Assembly: GCA_013115125.1 (NCBI GenBank)
Contig: JABANN010000042.1
Location: 43,982-107,981, forward strand
DNA length: 64,000 bases
Origin: Perkinsus olseni
Taxonomy: Eukaryota; Perkinsozoa; Perkinsida
Direction: 5' to 3'
Shown here: positions 10,800-20,429 of the stretch, in pieces
Numbering within the stretch: position 1 is the first letter of the stretch
Layout of the letters: each line of letters starts with the position of its first letter
Notes under the pieces: generated by a model
Told to the model about the DNA's origin: nothing
Seen by the model: only the letters and a program-made list of their open reading frames with translations
Databases searched by the model: none
Made by a program: the position numbers and the translations under genes

Positions 10800-11592
10800 A
10801 GAGTAGTGCCTCCTTGCAGGCGTGTCTGCTTGGTCATCCTCGAGGCCTCGACATCCTGGGCTCCCTCTTCGCTTCCCCTTTCCCCATCACCCGAGTGATC
10901 TGTGGTTTGATTCTTGCGACCCTGGCCAGCGCTGAGAGGCTGTAAGCAGCTCCTTATGATGGAACTGCTGTAGTGATGGTGATGCTCAGAGATGACGTGA
11001 CTCTGCTGAGGAAGATCGACTCTGGTCTGTGGCAAGTTGCCACTGGCAACTGCTCACCGCCGACTCGGTGGCACCGAGCTGCTCCCTCCCGAGAGCCTCT
11101 CTACGTGGCTCGAGTGGCGCAGTGTTTGGGAGGGGCCTCCAGTCAAATCGTGAAGAGATTCATTTGGTGGGTGACTTACTCCTCATGTTGTTGTCAATCA
11201 GAGCAGCGCGTGGGTCCTCCTCCTCACTAGTGACCGACTTCTAGCTTTCTAAGACCCTCACTGGAGTGGCTGAGGGACTTGTCCTGCCGGTAGGCGTCCG
11301 CCGTAGCCCATCGATGCTACGCTGGTGCATCAGTCGGACCCGACCATCAATGGCTTTGTGGCCCAGCTTCTACTGCGGTTCAAAGTGGACGGTATGCGGA
11401 CGCCAGGGTGTTCCAAAATGGCAATATATCTATTCTTATGTTTCTGATGAGTTGAGTGCCCCTCTGAACACAGTTGGTCTTCGACTACAACAGAACGAGA
11501 AGGTTGCACAAGAGGAGCTCCTGGCCTCCGTGAGGTCCCTTCAACTTGAAGGGCTTCAAGAATATCTCTCACGGTTAGAGAAGTGCTTATGA
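10800..11592 (+). pseudogene. Partial, internally deleted duplicate of the PX gene (copy 3)
   Basis: Positions 10800-11405 repeat the middle of the PX gene (about 3945-4605), including its introns. The copy then jumps, after a short unrelated stretch, to the last coiled-coil exon (11447-11592, matching about 5727-5850). About 1.1 kb in between is missing. Insertions that create small palindromes (11035-11051 and 11064-11078) break the alignment where the parent at about 4182-4203 has neither. A 12-base duplication extends the coiled coil, and the end is truncated by an early TGA. It cannot encode the parental protein. Confidence 0.75.
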
Positions 11593-11670
11593 CTGGAAGT
11601 AGTCGCCAGTGCATGAGCGTATCCACTTCCACGTTGTCTCGTGTTGTTTTCCCGGGAGTGAATTCATGCG

Positions 11671-11685
11671 GTCATAGTCTATGAC
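11671..11685. repeat. Small perfect palindrome, 7-bp arms around one base
   Basis: Positions 11671-11677 pair with 11679-11685. The two sister trailers (about 6512 and 8918) lack this insertion. The right-arm sequence occurs once more at about 11721-11728. Confidence 0.7.
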
Positions 11686-11802
11686 TGCACAAATTGTTTC
11701 TATGACTCATAAAAACACGAAGACAAGATTGGTCGAACAACACTCTTCGCTGAAGAATATTCAGCATAACATGTTTGTGGCTGTGATGATCATCGGATCG
11801 AT

Positions 11803-12334
11803 TCATCTATGTTTGCAAATTGCAATCACCAAGGCCCGTTCCTTTCGGAAGAGCTTTTTTATGTGAAAGAACTTCGAATACTCCTTCACACCCGCCTTGC
11901 ACTCCTCAAAGGCATCGGCATACTCTCCTTTGGGCGCCGCTATGCCATCCACGTTACTTATATTCCTGACAACAGCAGCGTCGATGAGCGAACAGAACGC
12001 CTTGTGATTTACCCGATCAAGTGATTGGGAGGGCATCTCCACGCTAAGGGATGGACCTTATTCCCCAGCACTATGAACCATACTGTTTTGTACGATCCTC
12101 CGCTGGAGTATGATAATGAGCAATGAGGGTTCGGTTGACCGGCATAGTGGATGGGTGGGCTACCGTGTTTGAAGGGAGGCTCCACCTGAAAGAAAACGCC
12201 ATCACCTCTAGGGGGACCACCCGCCCCAATTGTCCTACCTTAACCTGCCCAAAGGCCCCGTTCACTTTCTGCCGAGTCAATCGTAGTGTTGATGTCCTAA
12301 TGAGCAGCCAATAGGAGAGTAAAAGAATACGCAT
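11803..12334 (-). CDS. Secreted protein of the tandem family, apparently intact
   Basis: The two exons are 12084-12334 and 11803-12043 on the minus strand, with a 40-bp GT-AG intron. They join in phase to give 163 residues. The protein begins with a hydrophobic signal peptide (MRILLLSYWLLI). It carries an F-x-F-x-WSLP motif close to that of copy A and one or two N-glycosylation sites. It ends in a Lys/Arg-rich tail, KKLFRKERALVIAIC, which recurs as a fragment at about 6640 and 9030. I infer that it is the third and only full-length member of the array, diverged from copies A and B. Its role outside the cell is unknown. Confidence 0.55.
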
Positions 12335-13385
12335 TGTGTTGTAACCGGTGCTGGATAGAAACAGTTGCAATGAGCACACAACCCAAGAGACCACTGACGA
12401 CTACTAGAGCGTTCTATTGTAGCACAAGCCGGTGTTCCACCGCTGCATCGCGACCTTTAAAATTGCGCACACGCGGGTATTTTCGGGCGAGCGCTATTAG
12501 GGGTCCCGGCAGATTCTGCGGCGCAGAATGAGGGACTCGACTAAATTTGAGTAAGGGATCGGAAATCGCCGCGCCGTGGGATACTCATAGTCGATTACAC
12601 TGTAGTTGTGGACTAGTCGCTGTATTCCCTCGTTCCCCTCACCACTTTTAACCTTTTGCTTTAGCGTTTCGATCATGTTTCACTGTGCGTACTGCATATT
12701 TTGGGGGTTGAGGGATGATGCTGCCACTGGTTACTGCCCGTGAGTGCATTGGTCGTGGTAGGGGCGATACGCCAATAGGCGTGTAATGCCCCGGTAATAG
12801 GCGTCGCGTTGCGTTGCTGTGGGAGTCTGCCATCTAGCGCCTCAACGTGGCGTGGGAGTGATACTCATTCGGAGTATGCGAAGCTAGACCGACTATACCG
12901 AACTCGACGATCACCCAACGGGTGGTGACCGAGTGACGGTAAAAATTCCCTCCTCCCCCCTTTCATCAATCTATGCCCCCTTCTCGTCTCTGCCCTGTCG
13001 ATTTGCCACCACGTTTTCTACCAAGGCTGTGGTGTTGTCCGAGCTGTGCATTGCTTGCATTGTGGTATTGCTCGACGATATTAGCGGAGTTGCGTTGCAA
13101 AAGCGGCGAAAATTGTTTTTGTGGAGCGGATTTGATGGCATTGATATGCACGCTTATTTTAGGGCCAAGCTAACGGTTGTTGCCTCTTTCCGTCGCTCCG
13201 GTAGGTGTCCGAACGATGTTGGAACGTGCCGGCAATTCTAAGTAGACGAACTCGTAACAAAACATGTACTTTACGATGACACCATAAGCTTATTTTCATT
13301 ACTCTCATCATCATAGTTTGCATTCACATAAGAAGAAGAATCAGTTAACAACATTCTCGTCATTCAGTTCAGAGGATAATAGCGA
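12335..13385. other. Intergenic stretch, no gene seen
   Basis: About 1 kb with only short frames on either strand and several small palindromes (for example around 12513-12530). No domain, tRNA or repeat homologous to other parts of the window is visible. Confidence 0.45.
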
Positions 13386-14780
13386 CTAGCTCTCAGTGCT
13401 TCTCGCCTGACAACGGAAACGACGCTCTCCCACCGCTGGGCTGAGGAAACTCACAACCGAAGCTAGATTGACCTGGACCCAGTGAGGGTCCCCCCTTCTC
13501 ACCTTCCCCTGGCGTCTGAGCCTACTGAGCACCTCCTGGTCCCTCTTGGTCAGTGACAGAGTGATCTTAGCGGTTCCCAGAGACTTTTCACGACTCCCTT
13601 GCCTCCTCACACTCCTCACAGCAACCCTCGCCTTAACTTTGCGCCCGCTGCCCTCCACGCTCTGTGGCTGTATCGACACGGTCACTTCAAATCCACCGTC
13701 AGTAGAGAGGGGGCCGTTCACAGGGTCGAGTCGACCATCGTGTAATATCCATGCCACTATTGGCTTTCCAGCGTACTTTGACATTTCCAGCCTAGCAGCG
13801 TCAAGCGGATCGAATTGGATCTCCGAGGCATCCACCTACAAGAGAGAACGGGCCAACCGTCTAAGGTCGTGACGAGGAGCCTTTGCTGACCTTAGGATCG
13901 AAGAGAGTCTCCGCAACTTCATCAGGGATGATCAACTCCACAGTCATCAATCCTCGCTTGACTGGGCTTCCCTTGCCCTTCAGGGGTTTCAGCATCATCT
14001 TGCCCGTCCATGTGTTTGCACCGGTCTTGGCGAACGTGGTCGGTTTGAGAGACATTGAGGTGGATGGATCCTCGTGCCCTCTGATTTCGAGCTTGTAGTT
14101 GGACTTGATGGTCACTCCTTTGGGACCAGCCTTGCCCTCCATCCCCAGACGTTCCATGTCACTCTCTGTGAGAATCAACTTCGTTTCCTGCGAGAGACGA
14201 ATAATGGCCCATCTTCAGAAACGATCAAACACGACAAAGTGGAAGGACCATCTATCTCCGCCCACATCGAAGCCCACCTCATTCGGGTTCTCTTCCTCCC
14301 TTTCATCTGAGCCTTCCTCGTCGTCGTCCAATCTGCCCTCAGAACCTTGTTTTCTCCACTCACCGACTAGGTTCCCGAACACTCTCGTGTAAGCCTTCTC
14401 AGTCTCCCCCTTCGAGAGCTCTTCGATGCTACCATCGAGCTTGATGGTAGCCCGAAGGCTCCTCGTCCCTCCCAGGCGTTTGTCCTTAACCCTCACTTTC
14501 CCAGCAAGCACGTTCTCATCGGTCATCGTTAAACCCTTTGGGACGAGGCTCAGCCCCTTGAGCCCGCCATCAGTGAGACTGATACGATAATCAGGGCTGA
14601 GAGTCATCTCGTGACACCGGCCCCCCTCGAAGTTCGCCTGCGGGACGTCTTCCTCGAAACAAACTTCTCCCTGCAAACAAGTTAAGCGATCACCGGATGG
14701 GGGCCGGAGTAGCCTACATAGAAACCGACGCCCCTGGCTAGCCCGAACAGGCCTGGTAAGATGAGGATGATGGGAAGCAT
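13386..14780 (-). CDS. Secreted three-domain repeat protein (family X, member 1)
   Basis: The exons on the minus strand are 14718-14780, 14278-14670, 13891-14187 and 13386-13835. All joins keep phase, giving 400 residues. Exon 1 is a compact signal peptide (MLPIILILPGLFGLARG). Exon 2 starts GEVCF and carries the first copy of a domain with a GKVRVKxK motif followed by ATIKLxG; its tail is very acidic. Exon 3 holds a second copy (WTGKMMLKPLKGKG...MTVELIIP) and exon 4 a third, weaker one (KARVAVRS...AKITLSL). Each domain is about 90-110 residues and strand-rich. No known family is recognised; an exported, possibly host- or wall-interacting protein is a guess. A 71-bp piece of exon 2 is copied at 9.9 kb. 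Confidence 0.75.
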
Positions 14781-15013
14781 TGATGGTAGAGGGAAGGAAG
14801 ATCCTGCCGGAAGGGCGGGACATGCAAGTGGCAGTGACCAACCTCGCTCCACTTCTCGATAGCACTGCCGTTGATGCAACCAAAAACAGCGACCATTCAC
14901 TCATGAGGGACATCTTCTATCAGCAGTTATGAGGATGGCTGCCGGGAAAGCGGCGAAATACGTGAGCATAGAGACCACCAAGTATCACTAAAAGAGGCAG
15001 TGGCCTTCAGAGA

Positions 15014-15415
15014 CTAATCAGAAGAGTTGAATATGTCGTTCTCCATAACAGTTTTAAGAGTCTCTCTGGCAGACGCGGGCTTAACGTCGAACCAGCCCAT
15101 CACTTCCACAGACTCGCCCGATACTCCCATCAAGTGCATGTTCACGACAACGTAATGATTCTTGGCTACCATCCCCTCGAAGTTGATGACCTCGAGAGGC
15201 TCCCCGCTCAACGATACGGGCTCTCCGAAAGCCTCAGTTACTCCGAAGAGTGGGGTTCGAAGTCGTAACCCTTTTTTGGTGGATGAGAGGTGAAAGTGAC
15301 GGCAAGAGTATTTATCAGTGTCTTTGATATCGATCTCGAGCTCTTCTTTCACTCTCTCGCTCAGATGCTTATTGTTCTTAACACATAGATTACCCTGACA
15401 CAAACAGGACGTCAT
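15014..15415 (-). CDS. Family X member 3, or 3' exon of member 2
   Basis: The minus-strand frame reads QGNLCVKNNK at its start, just after a pyrimidine-rich TTTGTGTCAG acceptor. This is exactly how exon 2 of the two neighbouring genes begins (GEVCF after an acceptor). From the acceptor the exon is 381 bp, the same length as exon 2 of member 2. The fold pattern of the family (H-x-x-L...L-x-L-x-G-x-P...V-V-N-M-x-L) is kept, but the GKVRVK motif is not. Only about 39 bp separate it from the end of member 2, so there is no room for a signal-peptide exon. It either starts at ATG 15415 without one, or is spliced to upstream exons. Confidence 0.5.
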   Translation of the reverse strand: MTSCLCQGNLCVKNNKHLSERVKEELEIDIKDTDKYSCRHFHLSSTKKGLRLRTPLFGVTEAFGEPVSLSGEPLEVINFEGMVAKNHYVVVNMHLMGVSGESVEVMGWFDVKPASARETLKTVMENDIFNSSD

Positions 15416-15433
15416 TTCAAACTCCTTCAGCGA

Positions 15434-16381
15434 TCACTGCTGCTCCAACAGCGACGCTATTGAATTCCTCATCTGAGTCGGCTGATAACGAACTGGGAAA
15501 CCGCCGCACTCGCTTGATGATACTTTGATGATGCCTCTGAAGGGCTCCACTTGTGGCTTCTGCGCATCGACCTTAGATTCCTCAAACAGATTCTGCAGAG
15601 CTCCTCCCTGATAACATCACGACGCTGACGGAAAGGCATGCGAACGATACGCCTTACGAGGTCATCCACATCCTCTTCCTCTGAGGGCCCTCCCTGGGGG
15701 ACCTAAATAGAACCAAGTACGGAACCCGGCCACGGTGGGCGGGACACCAGCACCTCCTCACACGATTCCTAGGTGGCAACCAGGCGTTCGCAGGGGCAAG
15801 TGATCGCAGTGTGTTGACTCTGTCTCACCTTCCACCCTTGAGCCACCTCCCCGAAGAGCTTCATGTACATGTCTTCATTCTCGCCTGCTAGAACCTCGTC
15901 GACTCTCCCCCTCAGCTTGATGGTGGCCGGTATGGTGTTAGGCGGGCAGCAGGGGTTACCCTCACGCCCCTTCTTCTTTACTCGAACTTTGCCCTCAAAG
16001 ACATTATTATCAACCATTTTGAGGTCCCTGCCGGTGAGGGAGAGCCCCACGTCGCTCGGCCATGCCGGCTCGCCGATGAGCTCGATGCGCTGGTCCCGAC
16101 GGACCTTCATCTTATGACAGTGGACGGACTGCTCCGATGACAATGACGAGTACTCGAACACGCCTTTGAAGCTTCTCTCTTCCACCGAGTGCTTGAAGCA
16201 AACCTCACCCTGACAAAAAAGAGCTAAAACGAGGAGGACAGAGGGGGAGACATCGCGTCGCTGTGAGCCCTCCTTCCCTAGAACGGAGCCCGAAGAGGAC
16301 CTCGAGGAATCTGTCGGGCCGCCTGAGGTTGGTAGTGGCTAGACCGACGGAGAGGCCGGCGAGAGGTGGTAGAAGACGCAT
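15434..16381 (-). CDS. Secreted repeat-domain protein (family X, member 2)
   Basis: The exons on the minus strand are 16301-16381, 15829-16209, 15658-15702 and 15434-15607, all joined in phase 0, giving 226 residues. Exon 1 encodes a signal peptide (MRLLPPLAGLSVGLA). Exon 2 begins GEVCF and repeats the pattern of member 1, including NNVFEGKVRVKKKG and ATIKLRG, so the two are clear paralogues in tandem. The acidic exon 3 (EEEDVDD) corresponds to the acidic linker of member 1. Introns are 91, 126 and 50 bp, longer than usual for this window. Member 1 has two more domains; here the protein ends after a short unrelated tail unless 15014-15394 is also part of it. Confidence 0.65.
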
Positions 16382-16925
16382 AAGGATGGGGAGCAGTACC
16401 GTTACTGGGGATATAGCAAGTGACTCACAGGCGATGGAAACTACTCCGCCGTGGGTTCCGCAACACTATGCGGATCCTGGAGCCTGCCGATGAACCCCCA
16501 TACGAAGCAGTCCAAAAGCTGCAAAGCCTCCAAAGGCATTGAATAACGGAGCAAGTACGATGATGAGGAACAGTGAGGGCGAGACGTAGTGTACTGGTGA
16601 TAAGCTCCGTAACGCAGGTTCATCGGAACCATCAGGGCCCCATCGCGTAGCACTTATCTTCCCTATGCTGGTCACTCACTTCTACCGAGGAAGGAGGAAA
16701 ATGCCGAAAATAGGTGGCGCAGAAATAGACCATCCAACTGCGGCGGGGCGCTGAGAATGCCGTGAGAGACACTGAGCGAACGGCGTCTCGTCGAAGGGTA
16801 GGCGTACACTAAGACGCAGATTATCCCCGTCTCCGGTCTGGAGACTGGTCAGAGGCGGGCGCGGTAGTGAGGACCCAGTCTCCCTCCTGATTGACGACGC
16901 AAACAATCGCTGGAAGGTCATAACT
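16382..16925. other. Intergenic, no supported gene
   Basis: Short open frames exist on both strands, some with hydrophobic stretches, but none has an ATG, splice partners and homology together. I take this as the spacer or 5' region of family X member 2 and the 3' end of the UVSSA-like gene. Confidence 0.4.
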
Positions 16926-18700
16926 CTATCCACGTTTTCGCTTCTTGGACGGAGGCGATGGACTTGCCGCCGAGAAGGCCTGCTGGCACAGCCTCAGGTC
17001 GCGGCTCAGGCCTCCCTCTTCGTCACCAAACTCGCCCTCGTACTCCGACTCATCCTCGCTATCGCTCCGCCCTTCTTCCTGACCACCAGCCTGGTATTGC
17101 ATCTTCCAAACTCACCAAAAGCCATCCTCACCTGCGCCTTGGACGTGCCTGCTGCCCCCGGCGCGCGAGTCGTGTTGAACGTGGAGATGAGGGCCCGGCC
17201 GACCACTCGATCCAGTCCTGCACGCTTCTCTTCCAGCCACGCTAGGCACGCCTCCGGACTCGAATACAAATCTGAGAATAACCTCTCATTGGGAATCAAG
17301 TCAGCGCGGACCTCACCTTGGGGACCGGTCCGAAGGCTAGCTCCCGGCAGAAGCTTCCCTCGGAGACGTCCGCAGGTAACAACCTCTGCCATAGCGTCCC
17401 GTTGATGGTCGAGCCACCTCTGCCACCTCCGGGCCCGCACCAGGCGTAGGTCATCTCTGAGCTGATCAAAGACAGCGTCGTTTTCCCCTTCTCTTTCCTG
17501 CGGAGCTAGGGAAGCGGCACCCGGCTGAACTGAGAACACGAACAGCTACAGGCTCAGCAATAGGGTAGCCGAAAGACCCACTTTTGATGGTAACATTCCG
17601 ATCTGGGATCCACGTGCTGGAACTAGAGGGCGCAGAATCGCCAATCGCCGTGCCATCGCCTCCCTCCTTGGCGAGCTCAGCGTCCAAGTCGATCTCATTG
17701 AAGACCTCACCCAAGCTCGTAGGGAAGAGAATCTCCAACGCGTTATCGATGCGAGTGATGCAGTGGTCGATGTCGGCCATCTCTGCGCCTCTCAGAGTCT
17801 CAGCCACCTAGCATGTTCCCAACCGATGCATTATGTCGAGGGGGCCTCGAAGCTCCCGTTTTCCGGCCTACCCGTTTCCATACCGCAATCAGGCGCTCTT
17901 CCTGAGCGGCATCTGACAGTTCTCGTAGATGCCTGCGGTCGGGCACCGCGCCTGAGTCTCTCGATCGAAGTGAAGCCAGAAGGGACTGAAAGGACCGCGC
18001 AGCACCGATACGACCGTTAGAGGCAAACCTAACGCTATTCACCTCCAGGGGCGCTGCATAGTCTTTACCACCAAAGTGAAGCTCCCATTCCGACAGGTGC
18101 TCCACCGCAGCGTCTCTGAGACTGCGACCATAGGCTGACTGCTTCCGTTCTCCGATGAGGCCCCATGACTTGGCCTGAAAGAATCGGAGGTGGCCGCCTC
18201 TCCCTGATGAACTCTAATCGCCGAACAAGAAATCCCCTTTAAGCTAGCCTTTAAGCCCTTTGTCCAGCACAACGATGCTACTCTCAAGAAGCTTTGGGAT
18301 AAGCCTGATGGGGTCAACAGGAAAGCGAGGAGGAGCTTACGGCTCTTTGAAGAACATGGGCCTCGCCCAGGAACCACTTCCGTGCTGCAACGCTCGACTT
18401 CACGAGTTTCCCAATGACGTTGTCAAGTAGCCGTTGCCGTACTCGAAGGTTAGGATGGCCAAGGAGCTCCTTCATTATCACTTCCCCAGCAGCGACGATT
18501 GCTGCGGCACTGTGTGCCTGCGACCACTACGAGGGATCCCTCCATGAAGAGAGTTGCGGTATACCTCCCACCTTGCATGTGGTCTTGACGATGTCCCATG
18601 CAGGAGGTCTCTTTTCTGCCTGACCGTCAGGCGTCAGCGCCAGAGTTCTGATCGCTTCTTGAAGACTCTTCCGCTCTACCGTGCCCAACGGTGACGGCAT
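16926..18700 (-). CDS. VHS-domain protein resembling UVSSA (UV-stimulated scaffold protein A)
   Basis: The gene starts at ATG 18700; the first exons are 18572-18700 and 18341-18517, and the rest run to a TAG at 16926-16928. The N-terminal 150 or so residues form a helical VHS/ENTH-like array with the features VRQRLLDNVIGKL, FFQAKSWGLIGERK and AVEHLSEWELHFGG. These resemble the UVSSA VHS domain in order and spacing. A helix containing ALEILFP lies in the middle, and further on an Arg-rich segment. The C-terminus is acidic and ends with SPPSKKRKRG, a likely nuclear signal. UVSSA works with stalled RNA polymerase II and TFIIH in transcription-coupled repair. I could not find its usual zinc-binding C-terminal motif, so the name is tentative; another VHS protein is possible. 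There are about nine exons, and some middle junctions are approximate. Confidence 0.45.
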
Positions 18701-19149
18701 CAAGCAGTACGGGTTGCGTTCAACGGTCCCTCTGAGAGGGTGGGAGATTCACGATGCTGGTTGCTCGATCCACGCTCTTGACGGTGTGCTGTCCCAGGGG
18801 CCCACTGCATAAACTCAACCAATATTCTCTCGACTTTCAACGGCGACATTTACACACTAATAGCAATTATAATAAATAATCCGTAAAAATAGTAACTCTA
18901 TCAATGATCGACCTTCAAGATATGGTGCTCAGAGTGAACCCCACTGCGGGACTGCTCATCACCGTCGTGCCCACCTTAATGGTCACCAAAAGGAGGGAGA
19001 CTTCTCCCGACTGCAATCAAGATAGATCGTAATCTACAAAAACTACGGACGCTACCGGTCAAGATGTGCAACAGCAGCAATAACAAGAGTAGCGGGAATA
19101 AGAATAAGACTTGCAGAAAAAATGAAGTCAGAAGGGTTGACGAAGTACT
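18701..19149. other. Intergenic spacer
   Basis: No gene is seen. The stretch contains A/T-rich runs near 18850-18890, between the start of the UVSSA-like gene and the stop of the helical-repeat gene, both on the minus strand. Confidence 0.4.
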
Positions 19150-20346
19150 TCACTCTCTTGTTAGAACGGCCGCTGAATCCGCCATCATACGGAGCTCTCG
19201 GAGGACCTCTTCAGGCAGCACCACTTCACCAGAGGCGAGGAGCTGCCGCAACTCGGCCACGCTAGAGGGCAGTTGATCTCGGCTGGCGGTACCACCACCC
19301 TCAGCAGCCTCCACTAGGCGGACTGTCGGCGGTGTGTTGGGTCGAGCACGTTGCTGCGATACTGCAGTGATGTGCCTGCCCAAGGCTTGACTAGGGGACT
19401 CGTTAGGGCCTAGGGAATAGCCGTCTACCAACAGAAGGAGCTTCTTCACACTAAGCGTCTTCACGGCCATACTCCACAGTGGCTCATCCTGCAAGCCCTC
19501 CGCCAGGGCAAATCGACTCACACGATTGCTGATCAATCGGTGGACGAATCGGTGGAGTTTGGCAAGCTTCTCTCGAGGGCTCGACGGCGACTCCAAGTTA
19601 ACCCGTTCGAGCACGAATCCCAAGGCTCGGTTATGCCAAAGTTGAGCTAACAGCTTCTCGACCTGTGCCTTCACTGACTCCAACGACCAGTAGCAGACGA
19701 AGGCGTCTACTTTCCGCGACATATAGATGTCGACTGTCCGCACCAGTAGAGCGTAACGAGAGATGCCCTCGTGATCAGGCAACACCTCCGGGTTGAACGC
19801 CGCCAAGATGACTTGCAGATCGCTCAGGGTCAGCGTCCGCAGCAGCCTGCTCGCCGGGACCCGGTCAGCCTCATCGAACTGCCAGTTGCAAATGAAGGTC
19901 GTAATCCTGTGCTCCATACGTCGCTTGATGAGGGCTTCCAAGGCACGGTACTTCCCTCGCTGGTCAATCTTATCAGGGTTATCGACAGCAAAGCGCTCCA
20001 TCACCAAGCCACGGTCCTTGTAGTTGAGGCGGCTGAGGACGTCCTTGGTGAGGGGCTGAGGTAACCCCCAAAGGTCGATGAAGGCCTGGGTCTTCTGCTC
20101 AAAGTAGACCTGTACGAACCTCCGCAGGAGGGCCTCCTTGTCAGCACCGTTGGCTAGGGAGGGCTCGAAGGCGGCAACTATCACATTCATATCGTGTGAA
20201 GTCAAGTCGAGCAGGACCGCAGTGGCAGCTTGGTGGTCCAAGCGATGCTTGGCGACGAAGGATGCGATGAGAAGATCTCTCTCGGACATCTTGGTGAGGT
20301 TGAAGTTGCTACTCTTCACGCCGGGAGGTGATACGGAAGCCGCCAT
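19150..20346 (-). CDS. Protein of five tandem helical repeats
   Basis: This is a single-exon frame of 398 residues from ATG 20346; an upstream TTG in the same frame is not used. It holds five repeats of about 55-63 residues, each starting F-[IV]-x-x-W/H-x-[LF], followed by a helix rich in Leu, then D-x-x-V-[IV]-x-x-F and a basic closing helix. The repeat starts are the phrases FVAKHRL, FIDLWGL, FICNWQF, FVCYWSL and FALAEGL. Similar F..W.L...F repeats are common in dinoflagellate and perkinsid proteins, often of unknown role; that link is from memory and not checked. After the repeats comes a disordered stretch and a short helix. It lacks a signal or targeting peptide that I can see. Nucleic-acid binding is a guess. 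Confidence 0.7.
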   Translation of the reverse strand: MAASVSPPGVKSSNFNLTKMSERDLLIASFVAKHRLDHQAATAVLLDLTSHDMNVIVAAFEPSLANGADKEALLRRFVQVYFEQKTQAFIDLWGLPQPLTKDVLSRLNYKDRGLVMERFAVDNPDKIDQRGKYRALEALIKRRMEHRITTFICNWQFDEADRVPASRLLRTLTLSDLQVILAAFNPEVLPDHEGISRYALLVRTVDIYMSRKVDAFVCYWSLESVKAQVEKLLAQLWHNRALGFVLERVNLESPSSPREKLAKLHRFVHRLISNRVSRFALAEGLQDEPLWSMAVKTLSVKKLLLLVDGYSLGPNESPSQALGRHITAVSQQRARPNTPPTVRLVEAAEGGGTASRDQLPSSVAELRQLLASGEVVLPEEVLRELRMMADSAAVLTRE

Positions 20347-20429
20347 GAAGCGAAACAACAACAACAAACACTGACGAGCAGATCATAAGTGACTGGCAGC
20401 ACTGCAGAACGCAATAGCCACTGATGACG

